DNA of 64,000 nt from Sporosarcina sp. P13. Its GTDB lineage: Bacteria; Bacillota; Bacilli; Bacillales_A; Planococcaceae. Shown here in pieces: positions 35,879-44,966 of the stretch. The notes beneath the pieces were generated by a model. It searched no databases. It was not told where the DNA came from and saw only the letters and a program-made list of their open reading frames with translations. The DNA is taken from NCBI RefSeq assembly GCF_002743055.1, contig NZ_PDYM01000013.1, forward strand, positions 1 to 64,000, given 5' to 3'. A program made the position numbers and the translations under genes. Position 1 is the stretch's first letter, and each line of letters begins with the position of its first letter.

Positions 35879-37315
35879 ATGAGCAATCAGCAAAATGATT
35901 TTACGAAATGGTATATCGATACGATCCAGAAAGCAGATTTGATGGATTATACACCAGTACGCGGATGTATCGCGTTTAAACCGGACGGCTATGAAATCTG
36001 GGAGCATATTAAAGATGAAATGGATCGTCGTTTTAAAGAAACAGGTCACCGTAATGCGTATTTCCCGATGCTTATCCCTGAATCATTTTTCCAAAAAGAA
36101 AAAGATCATATTGAAGGATTCTCCCCAGAATTACCGTGGGTGACGGAAGCTGCAGGAGAAAAGTTGGAAGAACGTTTGGCACTTCGTCCGACGTCCGAAA
36201 CGATGATCGGTCATTTGTATTCTGACTGGATCAAGAGTTATCGTGATCTTCCTGTACTGATTAATCAGTGGGCAAACGTATTCCGTTGGGAGAAGAAGAC
36301 GCTACCGTTTATCCGTACGTCTGAATTCCTATGGCAAGAAGGGCATACAGCGCATGTGGATGAAGAAGAAGCACGCAAAGAAACGATGCAGATGCTTGAG
36401 ATATATAAGGAAGTCGTAGAAGAGTTACTTGCAATTCCAGTATATGATGGTCAAAAAACACCGTCTGAGCGTTTTGCAGGAGCAGTTGATACGTTTTCTA
36501 TCGAGGCGATGATGAAGGACGGAAAAGCCGTGCAAGCCGGTACTTCACATTACTTAGGAACGAAGTTTGCGGAAGCATTCGATATTAAATACTTAACAAA
36601 AGAAAATAAGCACCAATTCGTCCACACAACATCATGGGGAACTTCCACTCGTTTGATTGGTTCGGTTATCATGGTCCACGGTGACGAGCAAGGGCTAGTA
36701 TTGCCTCCACGTATCGCACCAACACAAGTAGTGTTGATTCCGGTAGGTCCATGGAAGAAGAATCCGGCCATTATGGAAAAACTGGATGAAATCTATGCTG
36801 AATTGAAGTCTAAAGGAATCCGCGTGCGTTTGGACGATTCTGATCAGTCGCCTGGTTTCAAGTTTAATGAATGGGAACTAAAAGGTGTTCCTGTCCGCTT
36901 AGAACTAGGACCACGCGATCTTGAGAACGAACAAGCGTTGATGAAAGCGCGTGACGGTGAAGAGAAAGTGGCGGTCAATTTGGCTGACGCGGTTGCAAGT
37001 ATAGAACAAGAGCTAACAACGATGCAAACTCGCCTGCTTGAAAAAGCACGTGCGTTCCGCGAAGAGCATTCTCATACGCATATCGCAACACTAGATGAGT
37101 TGAAGAAGCATATCGAAGACAGCGCTGCGAATGAAGAAATTCCAGGCTGGATTCTTGCGGGTTGGTGTGGCGATGATGCATGTGAAGAGCATGTGAAAGA
37201 CGAGACGAAATTTACGACGCGTAATATTCCGTTCACTCCACCAGCAGAGAAGGAAACTTGTATTAATTGTGGAAAAGAATCGAAGCATACGGTTTGGTTT
37301 GCGCGAGCTTACTAA
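35879..37315 (+). CDS. proS: Prolyl-tRNA synthetase, eukaryote/archaeal type
   Basis: A class II aminoacyl-tRNA synthetase that charges tRNA-Pro. At 478 aa it lacks the editing insertion of the ordinary bacterial enzyme and instead has the C-terminal zinc-like domain of the archaeal/eukaryotic type, with cysteines in GWCGDDACEEH and ETCINCGKES. Class II motifs are visible: FRWEKKTLPFIRTSEFLWQ, split at about residue 138-156, and HTTSWGTSTRLIGSVIM near 250. Such enzymes occur scattered in Bacillales, either as the sole or as a second ProRS. It has AAGGAGG before the start and stands alone. Confidence 0.95.
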   Translation: MSNQQNDFTKWYIDTIQKADLMDYTPVRGCIAFKPDGYEIWEHIKDEMDRRFKETGHRNAYFPMLIPESFFQKEKDHIEGFSPELPWVTEAAGEKLEERLALRPTSETMIGHLYSDWIKSYRDLPVLINQWANVFRWEKKTLPFIRTSEFLWQEGHTAHVDEEEARKETMQMLEIYKEVVEELLAIPVYDGQKTPSERFAGAVDTFSIEAMMKDGKAVQAGTSHYLGTKFAEAFDIKYLTKENKHQFVHTTSWGTSTRLIGSVIMVHGDEQGLVLPPRIAPTQVVLIPVGPWKKNPAIMEKLDEIYAELKSKGIRVRLDDSDQSPGFKFNEWELKGVPVRLELGPRDLENEQALMKARDGEEKVAVNLADAVASIEQELTTMQTRLLEKARAFREEHSHTHIATLDELKKHIEDSAANEEIPGWILAGWCGDDACEEHVKDETKFTTRNIPFTPPAEKETCINCGKESKHTVWFARAY

Positions 37316-37319
37316 GTTA

Positions 37320-37361
37320 AAAGGTGTCACACGCATTTTTTGCGTGTGACACCTTTTTTTG
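37320..37361 (+). terminator. Terminator after proS
   Basis: AAAGGTGTCACACGCA and TGCGTGTGACACCTTT form a 16-bp stem with a five-base loop, followed by TTTT. Confidence 0.92.
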
Positions 37362-37390
37362 TATGGAATGGGAGGGGCGTTGACTGGCGG

Positions 37391-37550
37391 CCGCGCGAAT
37401 CGTTTGCGGAACCGCGCCAAAGCATGCCGTAACCGCGCGAATCGTTTGTGGAACCGCGCCAAAGTGTGCTGTAACCGCGCGAACCGTTTGTGAAACCGCG
37501 CCAAAGTGACCTACCACCGCGCCAAACCAAACCAAACCCAGCCAAACCAA
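37391..37550. repeat. 42-bp tandem repeat, three copies plus a degenerate tail
   Basis: Units start at 37391, 37433 and 37475, each exactly 42 bases, beginning CCGCGCGAA and containing CGTTTG and ACCGCGCCAAAG; only a few positions differ. A fourth, decayed unit grades into CCAAA repeats up to the end of topB. The block is much richer in GC than its surroundings. All frames are open because the unit is a multiple of three, giving arginine-rich 14-residue repeats on the minus strand, but no ribosome binding site supports translation. Confidence 0.9.
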
Positions 37551-37551
37551 A

Positions 37552-39744
37552 TCAATCGTCCAATTTCAAACCTTTTAACGCATCCGCAAATGGATTGTTG
37601 ATAGGCTCATCTTCGTTGTTTTTCTTTAAGTACTTCTGTACATCGCGCTTATTAACTTTACCTTTCGAATCCTTCTCGCGACGGGCTTTGAACACCGAGA
37701 GCTTTTCGCGGTAGCCACATTTACATGTGAAGATCTGCCCTTCGCCTTCGCCACGCAACTCCATCTTCTTTTTACACTGCGGGCAGCGAGCGTTTGTTAC
37801 GCGTGAGACATTTTTACGGTGGCCGCATTCACGATCTTGGCAGACGAGCATTTTGCCGTGTTTCCCGTTTACTTCAAGCATTGGCTTGCCGCAGTCTGGA
37901 CAAGTTTTTGTCGAAATATTATCATGCTTGAATTTCGCGTCACTTGCTTTGATTTCTGAAACGATTTCTTTCGTATAGCCCTTCATCTCATTAATGAATG
38001 CCTCTTTTTTTAGTTGGCCTTTAGCGATCTTTTCTAGTTTTAATTCCCATTCTGCCGTTAAGGTAGGGGATTTTAACTCGTCTGGTACTAATTCGAGTAG
38101 TTGTTTTCCTTTGTTTGTGACGTGGATATCTTTTCCGCGCTTTTCGATGAGGAAGGAATTAAACAGTTTGTCGATAATATCCGCACGTGTTGCGACGGTT
38201 CCGAGTCCGCCTGTTGATTTCAATGTTTCCGCAAGTTTCTTATCCTGTGTACCCATATACTTCGTTGGGTTTTCCATGGCGGATAAAAGAGTTGCTTCAT
38301 TGAAACGAGCAGGGGGTTTTGTTTGGCCAGATGTTTCTTTGACGAATTGGATATTCAGTGCATCACCTTTTGCTAGTTTCGGCAAAAGCTGTTCTTTTGT
38401 GTCTTGCTCTGCTACTTCATCGTCAAATTGGTTGTTGTAGACTTCTTTCCAACCGGCTGACAAAATCGTTTTGCCGCGTGCAGTGAAGCGTTCGTCTGCG
38501 ATTTTTGCATGGACTGTAAGTTGCTCGTATTCATGTGCAGGGAACAGAACCGCTAGGAAGCGTTTGACGACTAGGTCATAGATTTTACGTTCCCTATCGG
38601 ACAGTTTATCACGTAGGACGATTTCTTCTGTCGGAATGATTGCGTGGTGATCAGATACTTTACTATCGTCCACGAATGATTTATTCGCTTTGATTGGATT
38701 TTTCAATATTTTATTCGCAAGTGTACGATACTCTCCGATACCGCAAGTTTTCAAGCGTTCCGGTAGAGTGGCGACTAGATCGCTTGATAGGAAGCGTGAG
38801 TCTGTTCGTGGATACGTTAGTAATTTATGCTGCTCATATAGTTTTTGCATGATGTTCAGCGTGTCTTTTGCAGAGTAGCCGAATAGTTTGTTAGCGTCAC
38901 GTTGTAGCTCTGTCAGATCATAAAGTCCTGGCGCGAACGTCTTTTTCGCTTTCTTATCCACGTTTTCGATAATCGCTTGCTTGCCATCAACCTTTTTAAC
39001 GATGGAAGAGAGTTTTTCACGATCAAATGAACGCGTATCATTGGTTTTTTCATCTTGCCATGTTAGTTTCAACTTAGAATCGGTTTGTGCTTCGATACCA
39101 TAGAATGTTTTCGCGCGGAATGTGTTAATCTCATCTTCACGCTGTGCGATGATTGCAACGACAGGGGTCTGGACGCGTCCGCAGTTCAGCTGGGCATTGA
39201 ATTTCGTCGTTAGTGCACGAGTTGCATTTAAGCCGATATACCAGTCTGCTTCCGAACGAGCGACTGCCGCTTCGTACAGGTTTTCGTAGGCCTTACCTGG
39301 TTTTAACTGTGCGAAACCGTCTTTGATTGCTTTGTCTGTAACGGATGAAATCCACAGGCGTTTGATCGGTTTTTTTACTTTTGCTTTTTCAATGATCCAG
39401 CGTGCAACGAGCTCACCTTCACGTCCAGCATCTGTTCCAATAATGATATCTCCTACATCCGAGCGAAGTAGCTGTGATTTCACGGCATTATATTGTTTGC
39501 TCGTTTGTTTAATGACTGTCAGTTTCAAGTCAGCAGGCATCATCGGTAAATCATCTAATTTCCACGTCTTATACTTCGTATCATAGTTTTCGGGGTCAGC
39601 GAGCGTCACCAGGTGGCCAAGTGCCCAAGTCACGATGTATTTATCACCTTCTAAATAGCCGTTTCCTTTTTTATTACAGTTAAGTACACGAGCAATATCG
39701 CGTGCAACGGATGGTTTTTCAGCCAATACAACACTTTTTTTCAT
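37552..39744 (-). CDS. topB: DNA topoisomerase III
   Basis: Type IA topoisomerase, 730 aa, that decatenates DNA and acts in recombination. The TOPRIM domain is N-terminal (VLAEKPSVARDIA; the acidic DAGREGE near residue 105), the active-site tyrosine lies in LLTYPRTDSRFLS near residue 310, and the C-terminus has zinc-binding pairs CPDCGKP and CPQCKKK. ATG at 39744 follows GGAGTT; the frame extends nine codons upstream without a ribosome binding site. It is transcribed alone, convergent to proS. Confidence 0.96.
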   Translation of the reverse strand: MKKSVVLAEKPSVARDIARVLNCNKKGNGYLEGDKYIVTWALGHLVTLADPENYDTKYKTWKLDDLPMMPADLKLTVIKQTSKQYNAVKSQLLRSDVGDIIIGTDAGREGELVARWIIEKAKVKKPIKRLWISSVTDKAIKDGFAQLKPGKAYENLYEAAVARSEADWYIGLNATRALTTKFNAQLNCGRVQTPVVAIIAQREDEINTFRAKTFYGIEAQTDSKLKLTWQDEKTNDTRSFDREKLSSIVKKVDGKQAIIENVDKKAKKTFAPGLYDLTELQRDANKLFGYSAKDTLNIMQKLYEQHKLLTYPRTDSRFLSSDLVATLPERLKTCGIGEYRTLANKILKNPIKANKSFVDDSKVSDHHAIIPTEEIVLRDKLSDRERKIYDLVVKRFLAVLFPAHEYEQLTVHAKIADERFTARGKTILSAGWKEVYNNQFDDEVAEQDTKEQLLPKLAKGDALNIQFVKETSGQTKPPARFNEATLLSAMENPTKYMGTQDKKLAETLKSTGGLGTVATRADIIDKLFNSFLIEKRGKDIHVTNKGKQLLELVPDELKSPTLTAEWELKLEKIAKGQLKKEAFINEMKGYTKEIVSEIKASDAKFKHDNISTKTCPDCGKPMLEVNGKHGKMLVCQDRECGHRKNVSRVTNARCPQCKKKMELRGEGEGQIFTCKCGYREKLSVFKARREKDSKGKVNKRDVQKYLKKNNEDEPINNPFADALKGLKLDD

Positions 39745-40006
39745 ATGATGAACTCCTTTGTTTATATACATGTCGAAAAACTCCTTGGGTAGATAAGGGG
39801 TCCGTGACCTTATGCTATCGTAAGGAGTTACTTAGTAAAAAGTGTAAACCAGTCCAATCGTTTCGTCAATAAAGAGGAAATGTGCTCGCGACCACTTATT
39901 GACCTTTGATTAATTCATTCCTAATGCCACATGAAGTGAAAAAACGCGACTGATTGCATGGTTTTTTTGTATACTAGTAATAACACTTTAGAAATGAGGG
40001 ATCTCG

Positions 40007-40444
40007 ATGTCAGAGTTGAAAAGCCGTTTGATGGCAGATATCAAAACCGCAATGAAGGAAAAAGATACAATGAAGAAAGGTGTCATTAATTTATTGCGTG
40101 CCGGTCTACAAAATGAAGAGCTAGAATTGAAACGTGAGTTGACGCCAGAAGAGGAGATCAAAATCGTCCAGCGTGAACTGAAGCAGACGAAACAGTCACT
40201 CGAAGAAGGTCAAAAGGCGAACCGTGAAGATATCGTAGAAGCTGAAAAAGCAAAGATCGTCATCGTTGAATCGTATTTGCCGAAGCAGATGAATGTGGAC
40301 GAAGTGAAGGCATTGATCGCGTCACTAGGCGTCGCAAAAGATACGCCAATGGGCCAGGCGATCGGTACTGTGATGAAAGAAGTAGCTGGGCGTGCGGAAG
40401 GTAAGACAGTTTCGCAGGCAGTGAAGGAATATTTGCAGGATTAA
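40007..40444 (+). CDS. GatB/YqeY domain protein
   Basis: A 145-aa cytoplasmic protein of the YqeY family, which resembles the tail domain of the GatB amidotransferase subunit and may bind tRNA. Typical are the N-terminal LKSRLMADIKTAMKEKD and the C-terminal GQAIGTVMKEVAGRAEGKTV. Its function is not known. It has GAGGGAT before the ATG and a strong terminator after it. Confidence 0.93.
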   Translation: MSELKSRLMADIKTAMKEKDTMKKGVINLLRAGLQNEELELKRELTPEEEIKIVQRELKQTKQSLEEGQKANREDIVEAEKAKIVIVESYLPKQMNVDEVKALIASLGVAKDTPMGQAIGTVMKEVAGRAEGKTVSQAVKEYLQD

Positions 40445-40455
40445 TAAAACGTAAG

Positions 40456-40494
40456 GTTCGGACAACAAGTACACTTGTTGTCCGGACTTTTTTA
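40456..40494 (+). terminator. Terminator after the yqeY-like gene
   Basis: GTTCGGACAACAAGT and ACTTGTTGTCCGGAC form a 15-bp stem with one wobble pair and a tiny loop, followed by TTTTTTA. Confidence 0.92.
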
Positions 40495-40565
40495 TTTTTC
40501 AAATAAAGGAAGATGTAACTATTAGTATAAAAGAACGCCTATTTATAAAATAGGAGGGGATATTT

Positions 40566-40817
40566 ATGAAGATAATAAAAGTCGTATCTATCGCGAATAT
40601 CATCATTGTGTGGGCTTTAATGATTGTCGGTTGAAGTACCGAAATATCCAGTGAACCGAGTTTGGAAAAACATGGCGCCTACTACGACGTAACAGCAGAA
40701 GAGTATGTAAAAATAATTGAAGATGCATATGTGGTGTTTCATTGGGATGGTAGTCAATTAGATTTCGATCCAACTCAGTTTGGAGCAAAGAAAATTGATA
40801 TTATATCTAATGAATAA
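40566..40817 (+). pseudogene. Small lipoprotein gene interrupted by UGA at the lipobox cysteine
   Basis: ATG at 40566, after AGGAGGGG, opens a frame that encodes a signal peptide (MKIIKVVSIANIIIVWALM then IVG), meets TGA at 40632-40634, and continues in the same frame for 60 codons (STEISSEPSLEK onward) to TAA. The TGA sits exactly where the lipobox cysteine (TGT or TGC) should be, and the rest reads like a normal acidic mature lipoprotein ending in DIISNE. A single-base change therefore disabled an 83-aa lipoprotein. The family is not recognised. Confidence 0.75.
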
Positions 40818-41022
40818 GCGCCATAGTACAATGTGTAACTTCACCCTTAATACATATATTAATTATAAAAAATAATTAAAAACAACTTGAAAATAAAGTG
40901 AAATAATAATTGTTTTTTCAACACAAACTTTACTATTTTATAAAACGTGATAGACTGGATAGAGTACTGCCGGCTTGGTAACTTACTAAAGCCTTGGCAA
41001 ATGATAAAATGGAGTGGTAGTT

Positions 41023-42255
41023 TTGGTAAAAGTCGCTATGATGGAAAAAGAAGAACAACAACAAGGAATTATGCAAATTCCCGAGTGGTGGACTTGTCCA
41101 GAAGGGCATGAAGAATTACAGAAAGCTGCACATGCATTAGGAGAAAAAGTGCTTCTGCCGCGTGCACTCATTTCAGATCAACAGAGAAAATATCCGCGTG
41201 AAAGTTTACGTGAAGTTGCGAAAGCTGGCTATTCGGCTGTTACCATCCCAGTTAAGGCGGGTGGTCTTGAAAATGGATTCACAGCATTCGCGGTTCTTTC
41301 GGAAAGTTTTGCGCAGTATTGCCCGTCTACAACAATGTGTTGGGTCATGCATATGACAACAGCTCATACAATTTATGAAGCAGGAACAGAAGAACAGCGT
41401 CAGCGATTACTTCCACGCTTACGTGCAGGACATGTCGGTGGCTTGGCATTCAGTGAAAAAGCAACAGGTGGACACTTCTGGAATGTCGGCAGTGAAGCAG
41501 AGAGACGTGCGAACGGTTATTTGCTATACGCTGAAAAGTCATTTGTTACTAGTGGAGGAGAAGCGGACTTTTACTTAGTTGCTACAACTTCACCTGAAAC
41601 GAGAGATCCAGATAACTTAATGTTCTTATTAGTGGAAAATGACCAAGAAGGTGTGGAAGCATTCCCGTTCGACGCAATGGGCTTACGTGGAAACGCTAGC
41701 GGACCGATGAACTTCAAAGATGTGCACGTATCGTTCGACAATCGCATCGGCGGTGAAGGCGGCATGGGTTATTTCAACGACAACACAATCGATCCATTAT
41801 TCCTGTTAGGTTCAGCTGCTTGCTGGGTCGGCATTGCGCAAGGTGCGCTGAATATGGCGACGAATGGTGCGAAACGAAGAGTCCATGCGGATACAGGTTC
41901 ATCTGTAGCGGATTATCAAGTCATTCGCCACGAACTGGCTAAAGCGCAGATCAAAATCGATAGTGCGCGTAGTATGTTGTATCGTACATCGGAAGCGATG
42001 GATCGTTGCAATAAAGAAGGAAGAGAATTATCAGAGTGCTTGTATCCATTATGGCAACTGAAAACACATGCAGCGGATATGGTCATTGATGTAACGAATG
42101 TAGCGTTGCAAGTTTCGGGCGGCCGTGGCTATATGACAGGCCAGGTAGAGAAGTTCGTGCGTGACGGACGTGCAGGTGCTATTATGGGACCGACGAATGA
42201 AATATTACGCGAGTGGATCGGCCGTACAATGATCGAAGTTCCTTGGATGGATTAA
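41023..42255 (+). CDS. Acyl-CoA dehydrogenase family protein
   Basis: An FAD-dependent dehydrogenase of about 410 aa in the acyl-CoA dehydrogenase fold: helical N-terminal domain, a middle beta domain with FSEKATGGHFWN and SFVTSGGEADFY, and a C-terminal helical domain ending in QVSGGRGYMTGQVEKFVRDGRAG. It stands alone with no beta-oxidation partner, so the substrate is unknown; some members act as monooxygenases or in sulfur or lipid pathways. The frame opens at GTG 41014; TTG at 41023 is preferred because GGAGTGG lies eight bases upstream, although ATGs at 41038 and 41041 are possible. Confidence 0.87.
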   Translation: MVKVAMMEKEEQQQGIMQIPEWWTCPEGHEELQKAAHALGEKVLLPRALISDQQRKYPRESLREVAKAGYSAVTIPVKAGGLENGFTAFAVLSESFAQYCPSTTMCWVMHMTTAHTIYEAGTEEQRQRLLPRLRAGHVGGLAFSEKATGGHFWNVGSEAERRANGYLLYAEKSFVTSGGEADFYLVATTSPETRDPDNLMFLLVENDQEGVEAFPFDAMGLRGNASGPMNFKDVHVSFDNRIGGEGGMGYFNDNTIDPLFLLGSAACWVGIAQGALNMATNGAKRRVHADTGSSVADYQVIRHELAKAQIKIDSARSMLYRTSEAMDRCNKEGRELSECLYPLWQLKTHAADMVIDVTNVALQVSGGRGYMTGQVEKFVRDGRAGAIMGPTNEILREWIGRTMIEVPWMD

Positions 42256-42270
42256 TAGAGTAAATACAAA

Positions 42271-42308
42271 GCAGTCCCCTGCAGAATATAATCTGTGGGG
42301 GACTGTTT
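42271..42308 (+). terminator. Terminator after the acyl-CoA dehydrogenase gene
   Basis: CAGTCCCC-TG-CAGA pairs with TCTG-TG-GGGGACTG, followed by five T. Confidence 0.85.
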
Positions 42309-42378
42309 TTAATAGTTGTGTGAAAGTAAATCTAGGGTAATGGCCCGGGATTTAAAGAAAACGCCGTACTTATCGATT

Positions 42379-42478
42379 GCTCTTACAACAGAAAGGACCG
42401 CTTTCTCGAGGGTGTTTGCCTGAGTCGCTTCCTTAACGTTCCATTTCAGGATCTCACGCTGATCCTTCAGGAGACACC
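42379..42478 (-). repeat. Dispersed ~100-bp element, copy A
   Basis: Read on the minus strand this stretch aligns along its length with 63668-63774: shared blocks include AGGATCAGCGTGAG / AGGATTAGCGTGAG, AAGGAAGCGACTCAGGC / AAGGAAGCGGCTCAGGC and GAGAAAGCG / CGGAAAGCG. It lies between the acyl-CoA dehydrogenase terminator and the osmoprotectant transporter, and contains no gene. Confidence 0.75.
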
Positions 42479-42499
42479 CATTCTTATATGCTATTGCAA

Positions 42500-44023
42500 T
42501 TACTTTTGCTCCAATAAGTTCTGCTCCCGTAAGAATGCTTCTGCTACTTCACTCGCATTTTTACCTTCTGCATTCACTAGGTAATTCATTTCACGCATCT
42601 CGTCATCCGTAACGAGTCCCGCAAGTGTATTAAGCGTATCTACGAGCTCAGGATACTTCTTCAATGTTTCTTTTCGTACTAGAGGAGCACCTTGATATGG
42701 AGGGAATAGTTCCTTATCATCCACGAGCACCGTCATGTCATATTCACGAAGTTCGCTGTCTGTTGAATAGGCGTCCATAAGATTGATTTCACCTGACTCG
42801 ATCGCTTGGTAGCGCAACTTAGGTTCCATCGTCTTAACGGAAGGGAACGTGATATCGTATAGCTTTTGGATGCCGAGATAACCATCTTCGCGATCATTGA
42901 ATTCCAATGTAAAGCCTGCATTTACGGCGGGCACCACCGAACCTAGATCGGATATCGTCTTCAGCCCGTATTTCTCTTGGAATGTCTTCGAGACAGCGAG
43001 TGTATACGTATTGTTAAAAGACATGGGGGTTAATAATGCTAAATCAAATGTTTCCTCTAAGCCTTTTCGTGCCTGCTCGTATACTTCGCCACGATCGTTA
43101 CTAACGGCTTCTTCCTTAAGAAACTCTGATATCGCTGTGCCTGTGAATTCAGGGTACAGATCAATGCTTCCAGATTGTAAAGCATTGAAAACGAATGAAG
43201 TTTTACCAAGTCCCGGTTTTAATTCGACAGTCAAATCGGTTTGATCTTCTATTAGCAATTTGTACATATTAATAAGAAGTTCGGGTTCTGCACCTAGTTT
43301 CGCGCCGATTACTAAATGATCTTTTGACTTCCCGCCAAGTAAAGGAGCGGCAATCATTAGTACAGCTACGATGACGAAAACGGTGAAGGCAGTAATAGCC
43401 TTTCTGAATGAAAGTCCTTCGAATATCTTTAATAAGAAGTCAAAGAATAGTGCAAGCAACGCAGCTGGAACTGCACCAAGTATAATGAGTGAAGGATTAT
43501 TGCGATCAATCCCTAGTAATATCAAATCTCCTAGACCACCCGCACCAATCAATGCAGCGAGTGTGGCGGTTCCGATGATGAGTACCATAGATGTCCGAAT
43601 CCCAGCCATCATGACAGGCATTGCAAGCGGTAGTTCTACCTTTGCTAATCGTTTCCACGTATTCATTCCCATCGCGGTAGCTGCTTCTTTCAATGAAGGG
43701 TCCACTTCTTTTATGCCTGTATATGTATTACGTAAAATAGGAAGCAACGCATACGCGACCAACGCAATAATCGCTGGCACTTTACCAATTCCAAATAGGG
43801 GAATTAAAAGACCTAGCAAAGCGAGTGAAGGAATCGTCTGCAAAACTGCACTAGCACCGATGACAGATTCCGCTATCTTGCGCCGATTTGTCAAATAAAT
43901 CCCTAATGGAATGGCAATTAGTACCGCAAACAATAATGCAATTAATGAAATTTGAATATGTTCTATAAGTGCACTAAGCAACTGGCCACGTCGATCTTGA
44001 AAAACCTCTAAGAAATTATTCAT
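42500..44023 (-). CDS. Osmoprotectant ABC transporter, permease fused to substrate-binding domain
   Basis: A 507-aa fusion. Residues 1-210 or so are an OpuCB-like permease with about six helices and the coupling segment VDPSLKEAATAMGMN. From about residue 235 follows an extracytoplasmic OpuCC/ProX-like ligand-binding domain, with YPEFTGTAISEFL and the C-terminal DDKELFPPYQGAPLVR. Such fusions carry the receptor tethered to the membrane, as in OpuF- and OpuA-type systems of Gram-positives. Substrates are probably glycine betaine, choline or carnitine. Its start overlaps the ATPase gene by eight bases. Confidence 0.92.
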   Translation of the reverse strand: MNNFLEVFQDRRGQLLSALIEHIQISLIALLFAVLIAIPLGIYLTNRRKIAESVIGASAVLQTIPSLALLGLLIPLFGIGKVPAIIALVAYALLPILRNTYTGIKEVDPSLKEAATAMGMNTWKRLAKVELPLAMPVMMAGIRTSMVLIIGTATLAALIGAGGLGDLILLGIDRNNPSLIILGAVPAALLALFFDFLLKIFEGLSFRKAITAFTVFVIVAVLMIAAPLLGGKSKDHLVIGAKLGAEPELLINMYKLLIEDQTDLTVELKPGLGKTSFVFNALQSGSIDLYPEFTGTAISEFLKEEAVSNDRGEVYEQARKGLEETFDLALLTPMSFNNTYTLAVSKTFQEKYGLKTISDLGSVVPAVNAGFTLEFNDREDGYLGIQKLYDITFPSVKTMEPKLRYQAIESGEINLMDAYSTDSELREYDMTVLVDDKELFPPYQGAPLVRKETLKKYPELVDTLNTLAGLVTDDEMREMNYLVNAEGKNASEVAEAFLREQNLLEQK

Positions 44024-44966
44024 TCGGCATCGTTCCTTCCAGTGATTGCTCTGCTAAAAAACGAAGAACGCCCTCACGCGTAATAAATCCGACAACCTCA
44101 CCATTTTTCTCAACCGCGATTTTTTCAGAAGAAGCCAGTAATTGAACTAGGGGACCCCAGCCGCTGTGGATTGAAATTGCGAAAGAAGGTAAATAACCAT
44201 CTGGTATCGGCTCCAAGTGATCTTCAATAGAAAACGAATGTGCCGCTGCGGTAGCAGTAAACTCCTGTACAAAAGGTGAAGCTGGATTAGTCATGATTTC
44301 CTGAGGGGTTGCGACTTGTTCAATTTTTCCTTCATTCATAATACAGACACGGTCACCTAATTTAAATGCTTCTTGCAAGTCATGCGTGACAAATACGATT
44401 GTCTTTTGGATTCTACGTTGTAGCTCCAATAAATCATCTTGTAATTTCACACGACTAATTGGATCGAGCGCGCTAAATGGCTCGTCCATCAATAAAATTT
44501 CTGGATCCGCGGCCAATGCGCGTACAACACCGACCCGTTGTTGCTGCCCACCAGATAATTCATTTGGCTTACGGTGGCGATAAACAGCTGGATCGAGCCC
44601 GACCATCTCAAGTAATTCCGTTACACGCTCGCGAATCCGTTTCTTCTTCCAGCCAACAAGTTCCGGAACGACGGCAATATTCTCTTCAATCGTCATATGA
44701 GGAAACAGTGCAATTTGCTGCAAGACATAGCCGATTTGCCACCGAAGCTCATCAATCTGATAATCACTAATTCGCTTCCCATCCAGCCAGATTGTGCCTT
44801 TAGTCAACGGAATTAATCGATTAATCATCTTCAGTGTCGTCGTTTTCCCACAACCGCTCGGCCCGACCAACACAAGAAACTCTCCACTTTTGATGTCCAA
44901 ATCCACTGACTCTACTACTAAACGTTCCATATCATAACTTTTCGAAACTCCCTCAAAACGAATCAT
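44016..44966 (-). CDS. Osmoprotectant ABC transporter ATP-binding protein (OpuCA/ProV-like)
   Basis: ATPase of 316 aa. Walker A GPSGCGKTT, signature LSGGQQQR and Walker B ILLMDEPFSALDP are present, and the C-terminal region from about residue 240 is a degenerate CBS regulatory domain ending in GEVVGFITREGVLRFL; only one such motif is obvious, whereas OpuCA usually has a pair. ATG at 44966 is used because GGGGTGATGG precedes it; the frame runs 19 codons further. It is the first gene of the two-gene operon. Confidence 0.92.
   Translation of the reverse strand: MIRFEGVSKSYDMERLVVESVDLDIKSGEFLVLVGPSGCGKTTTLKMINRLIPLTKGTIWLDGKRISDYQIDELRWQIGYVLQQIALFPHMTIEENIAVVPELVGWKKKRIRERVTELLEMVGLDPAVYRHRKPNELSGGQQQRVGVVRALAADPEILLMDEPFSALDPISRVKLQDDLLELQRRIQKTIVFVTHDLQEAFKLGDRVCIMNEGKIEQVATPQEIMTNPASPFVQEFTATAAAHSFSIEDHLEPIPDGYLPSFAISIHSGWGPLVQLLASSEKIAVEKNGEVVGFITREGVLRFLAEQSLEGTMPNE

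Noticed and set aside
37091..37550. Arginine-rich repetitive ORFs on the minus strand across the proS terminator and the 42-bp repeats
   Set aside because: They are by-products of a repeat whose unit is a multiple of three, overlap the proS coding end and its terminator, and have no ribosome binding site.
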